DNA of 64,000 bases from Peptostreptococcus equinus (lineage in GTDB: Bacteria; Bacillota; Clostridia; Peptostreptococcales; Peptostreptococcaceae), in NCBI RefSeq assembly GCF_027125355.1, contig NZ_CP114052.1, positions 1,860,001-1,924,000 on the forward strand. Direction: 5' to 3'. A program made the translations under genes and the position numbers. Under the pieces are notes generated by a model that saw nothing but the letters and a program-made list of their open reading frames with translations, was not told the DNA's origin and did not search any database. Positions 48,501-54,342 of the stretch are shown piece after piece. The number at the start of each line of letters is the position of its first letter. Within the stretch, counting starts at the first letter, position 1.

Positions 48501-48754
48501 CCTTGCGAACCTTGAAATGTTGTAAACATCGCTCTATCTTTAGGTGAAATTCCATCTGCATCTGTTCCCATATCTAAACCACTTATTATATTATTTACAG
48601 CCTTACCAACATCTGCAATAGTACCATCAAATGATCCAGAAAAATCCTGTACAAATACAACATCTACATAACTAGCTGTATCAGGCCATTTAAAATCTAG
48701 CGTTCCTGACAAAGGCCTTAAGCATAGTTGATCATGGCTACCTGTTAACGACAT
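33599..48754 (-). CDS. Giant multi-domain cell-wall surface protein (VWA, fimbrial-D2, SpaA and Cna-B modules)
   Basis: A single open frame of 5051 codons encodes a probable adhesin. A von Willebrand A domain (about 25-410) has the MIDAS core DFSGS at 37-41. Behind it come about 18 D2-type isopeptide modules of about 145-160 residues (each with a P-T/S-N-V-x-G-Y segment, a D-x-L-x-x-x-L segment, an AGK segment and a VTPP linker). These mix with about 9 SpaA-like domains (ending ETxAPxGY) and 2 Cna-B-like domains (GVKTWDD, VKRWDDN). The last eight modules are nearly uninterrupted D2 tandems. A Thr/Asn/Ser-rich wall segment, the sorting signal LVSTG, a membrane helix and a KTRKEEKEIKK tail close it. 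This frame lacks a signal peptide and ribosome binding site; both lie upstream in another frame (48781-48927). Domain counts are by eye. Confidence 0.9.
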   Translation of the reverse strand: MSLTGSHDQLCLRPLSGTLDFKWPDTASYVDVVFVQDFSGSFDGTIADVGKAVNNIISGLDMGTDADGISPKDRAMFTTFQGSQGMAYINSSGAVLYEDSNYSYKIDNLPYENSPLITRKDAATSSVTKYFNDVYTEGGTPTIDGMRKAQDTYQRATNTNNIYNNKSYVLPNGAKRQRETIYVLVTDGAANTATWTNIPDSTKKLFNLYDAPNSQFEPGNINSAVWNTARETDGYSIEVSSRDNALARRGSIYSGYTYYHGGGYYQYGGYTYYNKGQIYYPGSNDKAYLWSDERQSPDGDIVVGDRVGRTEDYKVMLDGMKIISDELKSTGGLDRSNATMVTAFWENLNPTSGLISNYYGYSSGWYNMRPKIMNTMTSMATKPEYFATSSNITDFANKLIQTFKNANNNNIESVKFNFNRALIPGADYKLIKIGDNPDTTGIVETEYEIKPGINTKIEGSDLTIDMTNLLPGNYRIEYTATEGEFMPNAYNPLSSIDFTFNSTTSSLNTSGLETEANPKKDCDIDIKKYVASTEEDYNNGTTYKELDKRRQSFYFDTVYTFTAKVQEVNNTMVLKDNIDSRLDILDVSLVETPNNTLVAEMKGGDSGDIASTPAISVDKTTNTVQYSLPQNPKIIDGRTYPFGGYEGKEYVFKVKAQIKSTVTDAQIEEMIKTPDSIDGKSIGIPNTSQIETDGNIKYSNKARVVPPELKIPTIQKFIAKIPTDNSTPDWKGGLEILNDSSEKYRHKIELTMPTDTTGYESLVVKDPLDSYLNYDANSVKAYYIKKDGSRVDIPAENLTKNTDASNVVSYTIKETSTTPNLFEDMAEGKVSFEFDVQIKPGSNLITKYSNDRHRYEIDNTSSFSINGRDFIPSNKVTAVIPTPEIKLTKFGKLRDQDGNRLTLANVIFELKDTTGAEPDRKLNTEVDGTMKISELTPGKNYTLTELSTPEGYVVDKTPWNIIVNNDNSVSITGGPTDPLLENKIDNAKKTISVNNNGPVSPIPEKMLLGEFDSNKDYKKPTMNSPYILKKNGENVTYQIRVPIKSVEGYTSIKIEDKFDKYLSVDMKTAKAYILPDPGSTSQVEVDGTFIVAEGNLFTWEKTGGFKDLENKTLVIEVEAKMLNTVDRIFADTSTSYYPQGKIPNKAKLTLNEEPSKETNETVIQLTKAEVSLTKLIKGTGAADSTATPLTSDLSASFTLYKLRDPSQAEPSPIPDETKDKSLHTYTITGDQTLKIPLLDTGTYYFIETSTPRGYTPIKGPIPNALIKVPDNQGGVVDVGQALKPINEKTTTPTITKKARIKAESGQAVNAYSKNDLPISIGQTWQYAIDTPMPAPLDSSKTYTITDNIPKAFDITGVRVQVGDGSTFTDSPELDKLLKQNIDYANPNDLKLIIEGSNISSLGIEGKVIRIEVDAKVKHGVNLLESGYLKNGVVPNTAHLEFGDVKLQSTVNVKPQILRNFVFTKTLGKVKEPGATFKLYKRGSDGSMSVEPAKDPFTGQAYSSTSNDLGEVTFNNVVAGDYIMVESPLIGTFPIYENIWVTVSDTDIPSTDPDAIVFRTLSGAIIEENQVVNNEPATISGVKTWDDEDNRYNNRPDYIAINLYRYSVDEGGPDSKKLIDTKRVSKPWTYEFKDTIVDGKMTNKYPKYDNNGDEYTYVVEEEPVPAYSRVTEGVTGYDLKNKIDQVSLNMIKKDTNGTPLSGRKFVITNANGNTREHTTDTNGILSIPDLTKGQKYVLKELFTPDDKYLELNSTFSIEIDLQGNINIAGLKRVPVSVDLDNNPSTKDYAFEVINHEKVTPVKKVGPANGTLPDSENYKLNNLKDKVTYSITQEKINLQGITDIVVKDTVDPSMAIVNGSGKVVAIDNTGAEEDVTSIFSKDISDVGKTITFTTGSNYQDFTKLNGKKLRFTFNAYVAMDTDKLIELHPDLIIPNTGTITFNNDSKTTTKTNNVNIVTKLVNLEFMKKVQGLNGSGNIITERLPEGTSASFDLYNMETDKRYERPYSTDIGGKVSLPNFDVGKFMLRETKAPEGYNKVEDIYFNVVYNSEKDKLEVQMLDGKDGKVTKTIESNPDTGLITLDDVVDPMPDLPTINKMVRPDGKELVAEDPTTPTPENKSYDMPYWNSKFDYIIDIKIPDDTSKLTKLELYDLIPDGLIMYDITKVKRKIGTGEGSNFTTGEEPTGLNFTYNSGINKDGIYDLSLDTSDKYTINQLAGKTIRVTIPVMIDQSLKYITELLVENGKLVNTASLKVNDKYKLESVATATPPKQYGAEFIKMSPDEHKLREATFKLEQHTNADGVPDGPPIPDGYRTDYISRDNGTFIMDKSLLGGKYFLTEHFLPTSWIDGNGVTHWATFTADSYGYTIEFLTEQKKDAQGKPMTDPQGKPIMIDVVKLYERTVVEGPDGSKKYGEEKLIGTYDGTVENPVKLLNLQTLIVPVVKRWDDNSNINQTRPKKINFLLQRSIINGEKDDIDPTTGQLSPKPGDAPDTLDVAFNDFAKNHDVYNKTVDVSSGNLQEIIFNSDTYLTFGSTNNFNILRTSADGKTYSYFVQEIGTNGYKASYSVEPLANNNPKSIDESVTSVINVTNTLKTTDLKINKVDNSESEQPVGGATFNLSYESNGSTVVKTLQTETNGQLDLSPAIYPNKVYKLKEIEAPTGYLKNPTEYTIVTDTNNIPTVYSKYVGPGDAGNVVAPEFKSTVDTAVDPNVTKYTLKVVDNKTTTPIPEKKVNGQTSYTLESLSKDFEYSVEIPVTSIEGYKSFVIEDTVNDLLDIVSGTAKITADGNDISTKGTIDIANKTIKFTMTDNFADIQNKKVKLTFRAKVADGVTLDQLKQYVSQPENNAGIANTAKLTVNDKSANSNEVYVVPDNPGAPPEVTKTVNGVRDLDLKTNDQVFNYRVEAKVPTNVLGYGNLSLTDTLSKVLEVSGGIKLSVVDTNGVITPLTESKDYILTNTANYDPKATSDGIITAKFVDEYDYTKLAGKTIVMEFSSRMKSGLTQEQLTTYETGALFFKKIEIPNTANILLNNQPGTESKATVTPPIDPQIEKGALDESGNLQAESIKLQKEQLERATDAAALKPITFEIDAYVPVNTSGYNKFVISDQLKEILKYKSATVSVEGIGDTSDIAIAESNGFVTATITGQTNISKYAGKKISFVINTEIDTTKNISEYVIEDKLNNTATIEVNDASKVMNDVNLIVPKGSLEITKTLDGASQWPQGQKAVFKLEKYIGGKLVTVNNNIEITSLNPVTINGLVLGNYKLTEVSAPAGYEVGSPRDILIDPNVTATQKISINDTKTPVQKKKVDKSFFEDYSKERTFTITTPVNSVDGINNLLIEDTLDDYFKLVDGSLKTEIVKAESTTTDPSITATNSGQKISLNINTPEELAKVKDSKIVITYKVSLKDASGGVFIYDNLPEEYKKTGIPNVSTVSVNNRPSLSTQPVKVSVPVGNVSLTKTADGEALPEGTSATFALYKKASVSTQSDKFLRTYSTSKENGIDKIYVNNLGPGQYYFKETSAPAGYVLNDTNKNFEILVNEAGATSTVADEGFAGFTINNTKSHIPAPIKTVNDKQHLDLNSVQDTFHYKVEVPVTKVDGWTEFTLTDPIDSQLTIDINTVKVNIQSPDGTTTEISPDSIGADGQFTTENNLITFKYTNLDKIKALVGKTVILTFDAKITNITEFIEAHPDSIVGNTANLNVGNGGTSSNRVTVTPPGETPTPIKTVNGKNSLTLGKKDQLFFYDIRAHIPTNVTGYQSLTLSDTLKSVLETAPEKVTVYVNDVVNEDLKDKFLSVNGNDIVFKIDNATQDPDFDFKTLAGKTLRIGIESNIKSSATEEDLAKFKTIQGDVEITNESKLTINNDSKTSNTVRVTPPGNEPTVEKTVETGPTDTTKENLLINSKNTPFTYKVNVELPSNVEGYKSIRLEDTLQDVLEASSTQVLVDNAIDKTLTGLVKKDIANPNMISLDVPMDSNSTFKSYAGKTITLVINAKIKDTVNINQIAYKYASSAIPNNATLIFNGNPKVSNEVKVTPPSDTPTPIKDVNGQQAIALSNRDEEFVYNIRYTVPTNVTGFNNLTMTDELQKVLEIAKNSDSSNKIQVYVDEELDTDLTNKVDVSRDSVTQAQKVTLAIENGIMTSPFENLAGKTIRVEMKANIKKDADLSTYVNNSIPNQATLSLNGNPKTTSEVKVTPPLGDIPTLDKTVNDANEYKLTTLNQEHTYKIKSKIPTHVTGYQKIVINDSLEDVLEATGVNITAGGTDITGTIGEYGSLDKTKGVKLTLDKNFTALAGKELVVTINARVKDGLKSEQINPYLNAGSIPNKATLTFNDNRTIEDTVKVIPPSEKTSLDKKVNNQDAISISDMNDPLNYTMDIKVPQNTNDITKISLSDTFINIFKLGTASVQVTKDGVLDQKLTDEAKAGLSTNGQTVALNIVGATQANKYAGRVIKVTVPATIDSTKTLANYLESGVLPNTAKLSYTNDPTKDIEDTAKVTPPPGDKPSIEKKVEGQDEYVLTNLNDVHTYTVTSKVPANVVGYKKLTLSDNLVSILETAEKPTLSVGGQVVDEADYGTLTNESGKVELIITKNFDKLAGKDLVLTIKARVKADTDKAKLDSYRKNGGIPNVASLVFNDKAAGEDDVKVILPGEVPPPPTPEDPTPVKDVNGKTSIPLYSLDQEFTYNINTIVPIDISEVDKTTSSDTNTSTGEIKTEGTNPADSLKRNLISGGETPKGAESGKVISGGETPKEAESGKVISGEETPKETATKEVTSEGEASKEITTGEAPTEERVPAETATGEVLSKGATITGTSTEEVQPKVIRQVERPIGESMAKSIASEDAAQEETSKKVNFTQKYTKYVLTDDLEDILTTSKDMISVKVNNRVDDSLKENITVEAGNIVKLDIPVEKIDSYKGKNITLVINAKVKDGATEEELAPYMKLGSIPNTASLALTDKSSEDKMSNTVTVNPNIPSTPEKPKEETPKTPGVGTAIENHRNVTNTTNTSTSNTSNNSSSPNKRLVSTGDGRSPYFYGGIAALIGLALIAYGIKTRKEEKEIKK
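34212..34693 (-). repeat. Low-complexity insert inside the last D2-like module
   Basis: About 160 residues rich in Glu, Thr, Ser, Gly and Lys split the last module between NINTIVP and YTKYVLTDDL, two segments that are adjacent in the other modules. The inserted stretch is made of 15-residue degenerate repeats (pattern ETPKEAESGKVISGG). The reading frame is kept. It could be a flexible spacer or a recently expanded repeat. Confidence 0.7.
34502..34591 (-). repeat. Two near-identical 45-bp tandem repeats
   Basis: Units 34502-34546 and 34547-34591 differ at very few positions (for example GCTTCT versus GCTCCT). Degenerate copies flank them. At 45 bp (15 codons) a gain or loss of units keeps frame, so this part can vary in length between strains. 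Confidence 0.85.
47915..48005 (-). repeat. Tyr/Gly-rich segment within the VWA region
   Basis: Residues about 250-280 read as a run of YY, GG and YG pairs (SGYTYYHGGGYYQYGGYTYY), unlike the rest of the VWA domain. It could be an exposed, sticky loop next to the metal-binding face. The function is unknown. Confidence 0.6.
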
Positions 48755-48780
48755 TGTATTTTTGACATTTTTTATTTCTC

Positions 48781-48927
48781 CTACAGCATCTGCTGTAACA
48801 GTTTTTTATCTGTTGACACTCCTGTTGGTGTTACAGAATCAGCTGCAAGAGCATTTGCAGGCAAAGAACTGGCCAGTAGAACTAGTGCCATAAATACACT
48901 AGTTACTTTCTTAAATCGTTTTTTCAT
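48781..48927 (-). pseudogene. Signal-peptide segment of the giant protein, out of frame with the body
   Basis: An ATG at 48927 follows GGAGGATTTT and encodes a clear signal peptide: basic MKKRFKKVTS, a hydrophobic core FMALVLLASSLP and an ANALA-AD cleavage site. After about 42 residues it runs through six A bases (plus-strand T run 48802-48807) and stops at TAG 48781. With seven A bases the frame would continue as TVTADAVGEIKNVKN straight into the 5051-codon frame, giving about 5109 residues in all. This is therefore the true 5' end of the giant gene, separated by a one-base shift. Confidence 0.9.
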
Positions 48928-49023
48928 AAAATCCTCCACATAATCCACTGTTTTTCTTTTTAAAATCCATATTTTTCCTTATACACTTCAATTAATTTTC
49001 AAAATATATATTTTCATCCTAAT

Positions 49024-49059
49024 AAACACTAAGAGGAAATAAAATCCATCTTAGTGTTT
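49024..49059 (-). promoter_or_regulatory. Long hairpin in the giant-gene leader
   Basis: AAACACTAAGA (49024-49034) pairs perfectly with TCTTAGTGTTT (49049-49059) over a 14-base loop. No U-run follows on the minus strand. It lies between the promoter and the signal-peptide start, so it would be in the 5' untranslated RNA. It could stabilise the long mRNA or be a regulator target. Confidence 0.65.
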
Positions 49060-49086
49060 GGCTATATTTGGTCATATTTTGCCACA
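49057..49086 (-). repeat. Three 10-bp direct repeats downstream of the giant-gene promoter
   Basis: On the plus strand TTTGGCTATA, TTTGGTCATA and TTTTGCCACA follow one another at exactly 10 bp. A related TTTTTGCCACA occurs near 49290-49300. Such helical-phase repeats are typical operator arrays. The regulator is unknown. Confidence 0.55.
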
Positions 49087-49101
49087 TTTTATCTTATTTC
49101 A

Positions 49102-49129
49102 ATTCTATCATATTATTGTCAATTGTCAA
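49102..49129 (-). promoter_or_regulatory. Promoter of the giant surface-protein gene
   Basis: On the minus strand TTGACA (plus 49124-49129) and TAGAAT (plus 49102-49107) are 16 bp apart. A second TTGACA follows the first within the spacer. The predicted leader to the ATG at 48927 is about 165 bases. The rest of 48928-49359 is very AT-rich and holds no gene. Confidence 0.7.
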
Positions 49130-49359
49130 TTTTTATATCTTCTTACATAAGTTTATTTTATATTTTTTAGAAGCTTATACTAGATATATACCTAATATTA
49201 TATAGAATAATTAATCTTTTAATTTTTTATTAATATATTTTTATAACTTTATCCTATTCTAATATTTTTTCTGACTTAATTACCTACCATTTTTGCCACA
49301 TTTATTTTATCTTTTATTATATTCTTATTTAATTTTTAGATAGCCATATTTTTTGTACA

Positions 49360-49393
49360 CAAAAAAAGTCAGTAGTAAAAACTACTGACTTTA
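49360..49393 (-). terminator. Terminator of the str operon (after tuf)
   Basis: AAAGTCAGTAGT and ACTACTGACTTT form a perfect 12-bp stem with loop AAAA, followed by seven U residues on the minus strand. It lies 16 bases after the tuf stop. It insulates the giant gene from str-operon read-through. Confidence 0.95.
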
Positions 49394-49407
49394 TATAATT
49401 CAATTAA

Positions 49408-50601
49408 TTATTCAATTATTGATGCAACAACTCCTGAAGCTACTGTTCTACCACCTTCTCTTATGGCAAATCTTAAACCTTCTTCAACACATATTGAGTT
49501 GATTAGGTCTACTTCTATTGTTACGTTATCTCCTGGCATTACCATTTCTATTCCTTCTGGTAATTTACACTCACCTGTTACGTCTGTTGTTCTGAAATAG
49601 AACTGTGGTCTATATCCATCAAAGAATGGAGTATGTCTACCACCTTCTTCTTTCTTTAACACATATATTTCTGCTGTAAACTTTGTATGTGCATGTACTG
49701 AACCCGGCTTTGCTAATACCTGGCCTCTTTCTATTTCATCTCTTTGGATTCCTCTTAGTAGTGCTCCTATATTATCTCCAGCTTCTGCCTGATCTAGTAA
49801 CTTTCTAAACATTTCTACTCCTGTTACTACTACCTTTCTTGGCTGTTCTGATAATCCTACTAATTCTACTTCATCAGATACCTTTAATACTCCTCTTTCT
49901 ACTCTACCTGTAGCTACTGTTCCTCTTCCTGTGATTGAGAAGATGTCTTCTACTGGCATTAAGAAGTCCTTGTCTACTGCTCTTTCTGGTGCTGGAATAT
50001 ATTCATCTATTTCTTCGAAGAAATCTACTATTATATCTGACCACTTTGATCCTGGCTCTTCTAATGCCATTAATGCTGATCCTCTTACTATTGGAGTATC
50101 ATCTCCTGGGAATTCATATTCATTTAGTAATTCTCTTACTTCCATTTCTACTAATTCTAATAGTTCTTCATCATCTACCATATCGCACTTGTTTAGGAAT
50201 ACTACTATATATGGTACACCTACCTGTCTTGATAGTAGGATATGTTCTCTTGTCTGAGGCATTGGTCCATCTGTTGCTGCAACTACTAGGATTGCACCGT
50301 CCATCTGTGCTGCTCCTGTTATCATGTTCTTTACATAATCCGCATGGCCTGGGCAGTCTACGTGTGCGTAGTGTCTGTTTGGTGTTTCATATTCAACATG
50401 CGCTGTTGATATTGTGATTCCTCTTTCTCTTTCTTCTGGTGCCTTATCTATGTTAGCGAAGTCTACTGCTTCACCTAACTGATACTTATCAAATAAAGTC
50501 TTTGTTATTGCTGCTGTTAATGTTGTTTTACCATGGTCTACGTGACCTATTGTTCCAATGTTAACATGTGGCTTGTTTCTTTCAAATTTAGCTTTTGCCA
50601 T
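49408..50601 (-). CDS. tuf: Elongation factor Tu
   Basis: EF-Tu delivers aminoacyl-tRNA to the ribosome as a GTP complex. G1 is [10 protein letters not shown], the switch I end is [15 protein letters not shown]3 is [13 protein letters not shown] with the catalytic His, G4 is NKCD and G5 is SAL. Domains 2 and 3 follow from about 210 on, with [13 protein letters not shown] and the C-terminal [12 protein letters not shown]. The length of 397 residues is normal. The gene has its own consensus promoter besides being last in rpsL-rpsG-fusA-tuf. Confidence 0.98.
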   Translation of the reverse strand: MAKAKFERNKPHVNIGTIGHVDHGKTTLTAAITKTLFDKYQLGEAVDFANIDKAPEERERGITISTAHVEYETPNRHYAHVDCPGHADYVKNMITGAAQMDGAILVVAATDGPMPQTREHILLSRQVGVPYIVVFLNKCDMVDDEELLELVEMEVRELLNEYEFPGDDTPIVRGSALMALEEPGSKWSDIIVDFFEEIDEYIPAPERAVDKDFLMPVEDIFSITGRGTVATGRVERGVLKVSDEVELVGLSEQPRKVVVTGVEMFRKLLDQAEAGDNIGALLRGIQRDEIERGQVLAKPGSVHAHTKFTAEIYVLKKEEGGRHTPFFDGYRPQFYFRTTDVTGECKLPEGIEMVMPGDNVTIEVDLINSICVEEGLRFAIREGGRTVASGVVASIIE

Positions 50602-50686
50602 TTTGATTCCTCCTAATAAAATTTATGTTTATTTATCTGGAGCACATTCATACTCCTATTTTACAAAAAATTGTAAATCCTTAATA

Positions 50687-50715
50687 ATTATATCATTTTT
50701 TCTTGTCTTTATCAA
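50687..50715 (-). promoter_or_regulatory. Promoter in the fusA-tuf spacer
   Basis: On the minus strand TTGATA (plus 50710-50715) and TATAAT (plus 50687-50692) are 17 bp apart. This near-consensus promoter starts about 90 bases upstream of tuf and would allow EF-Tu to be made in excess over the other str proteins. Confidence 0.85.
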
Positions 50716-50740
50716 CTTTTACAAGAAAAATTACTTGCTA

Positions 50741-52807
50741 TTACTTACCTTCAGTAAGCTTCTTAGCAACAGATGCTGGAACCTGTGAGTAATGATCAAA
50801 TATCATTGTATATGTAGCTCTACCCTGAGTTGAAGATCTTAAGTCTGTAGAATATCCAAACATTTCAGATAGCGGAACATGAGCCTTTATTACCTGAGCT
50901 CCGTTTCTAGCTTCCATACCCTGGATAAGACCTCTTCTTGAGTTCAAGTCACCCATAACATCACCCATGTAATCTTCTGGAGTAACAACTTCAACTGCAA
51001 ATATAGGTTCAAGTAATACTGCATTACCCTTCTTCATAGCATCCTTAAATGCCATAGATGCTGCCATCTTGAAGGCCATTTCTGATGAATCGACTTCATG
51101 ATAAGAACCATCATATAGTTCAACACCAACGTCAACTACTGGATAGCCAGCAACTATACCTGACTGCATAGCGCCCTGAACACCTTGATCAACTGGACCA
51201 ACATATTCTTTAGGTACAGATCCACCAACAGTAACATTTTCAAACTTGTATCCTTCACCTGGTTCAAGTGGGTTAACTCTAATTTTAACATGACCGTACT
51301 GACCTCTACCGCCTGACTGCTTAGAATACTTGTATTCAACATCTACTGGAACTGTAATTGTTTCTCTGTAAGCAACCTGAGGGGCACCTACATTAGCTTC
51401 AACCTTGAATTCTCTAAGAAGTCTGTCAACGATAACTTCAAGGTGAAGTTCACCCATACCACCGATGATAGTCTGTCCTGTTTCCTTATCAGTTCTAACA
51501 GTGAAAGTTGGATCTTCTTCAGCAAGTTTCTGAAGAGCTACACCCATCTTTTCCTGAGCTGCCTTAGAAGCTGGTTCTATAGCAACGAATATAACTGGTT
51601 CAGGGAATTCCATTGATTCTAGTATTATTGGTTCATTAGGATCACATAGTGAGTCTCCTGTTGTAGTATCCTTAAGACCTACTGCAGCAGCTATATCTCC
51701 CGCATAAACGTTAGTTATTTCTTCTCTTGTATTGGCATGCATCTGTAGGATACGACCAATTCTCTCTCTCTTATTCTTTGTAGCGTTTAATACATAAGAA
51801 CCTGATTCTAATGTACCAGAGTAAACTCTAAAGAATGCTAACTTACCAACAAATGGGTCAGTCATTATCTTGAACGCTAAAGCTGAGAAAGGTTCTTCAT
51901 CTGAAGCGTGTCTAGCAGCTTCTTCACCATCTGGTAATATACCAGTGATTGATTCTATATCAGTTGGTGCAGGAAGGTATTCTATAACAGCATCTAGTAA
52001 TAACTGAACACCCTTGTTCTTGTAAGCTGTACCGCAAAGTACTGGGTTCATTTCACAAGCTATTGTAGCCTTTCTTATTCCTGCCTTTAATTCTTCGACT
52101 GATATTTCTTCACCTTCAAGGTACTTCATCATTAAATCTTCGTCAGTTTCAGAAACTGATTCAACTAATTTTTCTCTGTATTCTTCAGCAAGTTCTATCA
52201 TGTCTGCTGGAATTTCAGTTACTTCTATATCAGTACCTTCATCGTTCTTATAAATGTTGGCCTTCATTGTAAGAAGATCTATAATTCCTGTGAAATCATC
52301 TTCGCTACCTATTGGTAACTGCATTGGAACTGCATTAGCCTTTAGTCTATCCTTCATCATATGTACAACATTTAGGAAGTCAGCACCCTGTCTATCCATT
52401 TTATTTACAAATGCTATTCTAGGTACACCGTAAGTTTCAGCCTGTCTCCAAACATTTTCTGATTGAGGTTCAACTCCTGATCTAGCACAGAAAACTGCAA
52501 CTGATCCATCAAGAACTCTAAGAGATCTTTCAACTTCAACAGTAAAGTCGACGTGACCTGGAGTATCTATAATATTGATTCTATGTTCTTTCCACTGACA
52601 AGTAGTAGCGGCAGAAGTAATTGTGATACCTCTTTCTTTTTCCTGCTCCATCCAGTCCATCTGTGATGCACCATCATGAGTTTCTCCTATTTTATGAGTA
52701 CGTCCAGCATAGAACAGGATTCTTTCAGTAGTTGTAGTTTTTCCTGCATCTATATGGGCCATTATTCCTATATTTCTAGTTTTTTCCAATGGAAATTGTC
52801 TAGCCAT
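50741..52807 (-). CDS. fusA: Elongation factor G
   Basis: EF-G drives translocation of tRNA and mRNA and helps ribosome recycling. G1 is [17 protein letters not shown], switch I has [12 protein letters not shown]3 is DTPGHVDF and G4 is NKMDR. The five domains span 688 residues, normal for FusA. Late signatures include [15 protein letters not shown] and [16 protein letters not shown]. It follows rpsG by about 50 bases. Confidence 0.98.
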   Translation of the reverse strand: MARQFPLEKTRNIGIMAHIDAGKTTTTERILFYAGRTHKIGETHDGASQMDWMEQEKERGITITSAATTCQWKEHRINIIDTPGHVDFTVEVERSLRVLDGSVAVFCARSGVEPQSENVWRQAETYGVPRIAFVNKMDRQGADFLNVVHMMKDRLKANAVPMQLPIGSEDDFTGIIDLLTMKANIYKNDEGTDIEVTEIPADMIELAEEYREKLVESVSETDEDLMMKYLEGEEISVEELKAGIRKATIACEMNPVLCGTAYKNKGVQLLLDAVIEYLPAPTDIESITGILPDGEEAARHASDEEPFSALAFKIMTDPFVGKLAFFRVYSGTLESGSYVLNATKNKRERIGRILQMHANTREEITNVYAGDIAAAVGLKDTTTGDSLCDPNEPIILESMEFPEPVIFVAIEPASKAAQEKMGVALQKLAEEDPTFTVRTDKETGQTIIGGMGELHLEVIVDRLLREFKVEANVGAPQVAYRETITVPVDVEYKYSKQSGGRGQYGHVKIRVNPLEPGEGYKFENVTVGGSVPKEYVGPVDQGVQGAMQSGIVAGYPVVDVGVELYDGSYHEVDSSEMAFKMAASMAFKDAMKKGNAVLLEPIFAVEVVTPEDYMGDVMGDLNSRRGLIQGMEARNGAQVIKAHVPLSEMFGYSTDLRSSTQGRATYTMIFDHYSQVPASVAKKLTEGK

Positions 52808-52857
52808 CTTTTTCCTCCTTAACTTATTTATAAATTCATATATATAAAGTTAAAAGA

Positions 52858-53328
52858 TTACCATCTGTAGTGAGCAAACGCCTTATTAGCTTCTGCCATC
52901 TTATGAGTATCTTCTTTCTTCTTAACTGAAGCTCCAGTGTTGTTTGCTGCATCCATTATTTCCTTTGCAAGCTTTTCAACCATTCCCTTTTCGCCTCTAG
53001 CTCTTGTATATTTTACTAACCATCTAAGACCTAAAGTCTGTCTTCTGTCAGCTCTAACTTCGATAGGCACCTGATAGTTTGCACCACCGACTCTTCTAGC
53101 TTTTACTTCTAATACTGGCATGATGTTTTCCATAGCCTTGTTGAATACTTCTAGAGCATCTTCTCCAGTTCTTTCAGCTACTAATGCAAAAGCGTCATAT
53201 ACTAATTTCTGTGACTTTCCTTTTTTACCATCATACATTAAATTGTTTATTAACTTAGTAACTACCTTACTTCCGTACATTGGATCTGGTAGTACATCTC
53301 TCTTTGGAACATTACCTTTTCTTGGCAT
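52858..53328 (-). CDS. rpsG: 30S ribosomal protein S7
   Basis: S7 nucleates the 30S head and forms part of the E site. [35 protein letters not shown] is the standard N-terminus, and [17 protein letters not shown] and [15 protein letters not shown] segments follow. I start at 53328 (156 residues), 8 bases after GGAGGG; an ATG 66 bases upstream is in frame but gives an atypical N-terminus. In E. coli S7 is the str-operon repressor. Confidence 0.98.
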   Translation of the reverse strand: MPRKGNVPKRDVLPDPMYGSKVVTKLINNLMYDGKKGKSQKLVYDAFALVAERTGEDALEVFNKAMENIMPVLEVKARRVGGANYQVPIEVRADRRQTLGLRWLVKYTRARGEKGMVEKLAKEIMDAANNTGASVKKKEDTHKMAEANKAFAHYRW

Positions 53329-53510
53329 TGCGCTTCCCTCCTTAATTATAAAAGTTAAATCATAGGTACTCGACATAAATTGCCGTGATGCCATAAATAT
53401 ATATATTTAAAGCATCGAACTATAATCAATAGGCTGTAAACAGCCATTTCACTTGTTTACTTGCGTTTTTTGTAGGCTTTTTTTGTAATTTATATACTAT
53501 TTATATAGGA

Positions 53511-53933
53511 TTACTTTTTAGCTTCTTTTGGTCTCTTAGCACCATACTTAGATCTTGACTGTCTTCTCTTGTCAACACCTGCAGTATCTAGTGTACCTCT
53601 TAATATATGGTATCTTACACCTGGTAAGTCCTTTATTCTACCACCTCTTATAAGAACAACACTATGTTCCTGTAAGTTGTGTCCTTCACCTGGAATATAA
53701 GCAGATACTTCTATACCGTTAGTTAATCTAACTCTGGCAACTTTTCTAAGAGCTGAGTTTGGCTTCTTTGGTGTTACTGTCTTAACTGAAGTACAAACCC
53801 CTCTTTTTTGTGGTGCACTCAGATTAGTTGACTTCTTCTTTAAAGAATTGTAACCTTTCTGAAGTGCTGGCGCTGTAGAATTTTTTTCTAGCGCTTTTCT
53901 ACTATTACGTACTAATTGGTTGATTGTTGGCAT
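53511..53933 (-). CDS. rpsL: 30S ribosomal protein S12
   Basis: S12 sits at the decoding centre and controls accuracy. [13 protein letters not shown] opens the protein. [22 protein letters not shown] and the [14 protein letters not shown] loop are the streptomycin-site regions; the Lys in TPKKPNS and the following conserved positions look wild type. I start at 53933 (140 residues), 8 bases after GGAGG. It is the first gene of the str operon, which here has no rpoC or L7Ae-like gene in front. Confidence 0.98.
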   Translation of the reverse strand: MPTINQLVRNSRKALEKNSTAPALQKGYNSLKKKSTNLSAPQKRGVCTSVKTVTPKKPNSALRKVARVRLTNGIEVSAYIPGEGHNLQEHSVVLIRGGRIKDLPGVRYHILRGTLDTAGVDKRRQSRSKYGAKRPKEAKK

Positions 53934-53989
53934 CAACTGCACCTCCTTCTTTTTAATTTCCGATCATAATCAGTGACCGCCAACCTTAC

Positions 53990-54008
53990 CAATATGCCTT
54001 GCATATTG
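53990..54008 (-). promoter_or_regulatory. Hairpin in the rpsL leader
   Basis: CAATATGC and GCATATTG form a perfect 8-bp stem with a 3-base loop, 57 bases upstream of rpsL within the leader RNA. No U-run follows. A role in autoregulation of the str operon is possible. Confidence 0.45.
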
Positions 54009-54083
54009 ATTAATTGTTTTGATGCTTTAGTCTTCACTAAAATTGATGTAATAATTAATTATTTAAAGATTACATACCTTATT

Positions 54084-54112
54084 ATTTTAGCACTACTTCT
54101 CTTTGATGTCAA
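54084..54112 (-). promoter_or_regulatory. Promoter of the str operon
   Basis: On the minus strand a perfect TTGACA (plus 54107-54112) and TAAAAT (plus 54084-54089) are 17 bp apart, about 150 bases upstream of rpsL. This strong promoter shows that the str genes form an independent operon here, not a continuation of rpoBC. Confidence 0.85.
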
Positions 54113-54342
54113 CGAATTTTAAATTATTAACCAGTTAATTGTTTCTATATTATATACATTATAATTAACAAATTTAATGCTAGTTCTTTTCTTAAATTTT
54201 ATTTCATTATTTATATGTTATTTTTAATTTTTTGTATCATTTTATTTTCAATTTATTTTTTTCTAAATATTCAAGTTCTATTTCAAAATATTATCTAAAA
54301 TATAGACAATATTTTATAGTTCCTTTTTAAGTTTTATTTTAT

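Noticed and set aside
33599..48754. The 5051-codon frame as a complete protein starting at ATG 48754
   Set aside because: No ribosome binding site or signal peptide stands before this ATG, although the protein ends in a cell-wall sorting signal. The proper start with site and signal peptide is at 48927 in another frame.
33599..48927. A pilus operon
   Set aside because: There is a single giant gene with no class C sortase, no separate pilins and no pilin motif found by eye. A stand-alone adhesin fits better.
49057..49086. LytTR-type binding sites upstream of the giant gene
   Set aside because: The repeats have a 10-bp period, whereas LytTR sites are usually about 21 bp apart; the sequence does not fit well.
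49935..50417. Open frame of 160 codons opposite tuf
   Set aside because: Leu-rich antisense shadow of a highly biased housekeeping gene; no start signal.
54113..54342. A small gene or tRNA between the str promoter and the ParM-like gene
   Set aside because: Only AT-rich sequence with many stops in all frames; no cloverleaf or ribosome binding site is seen.
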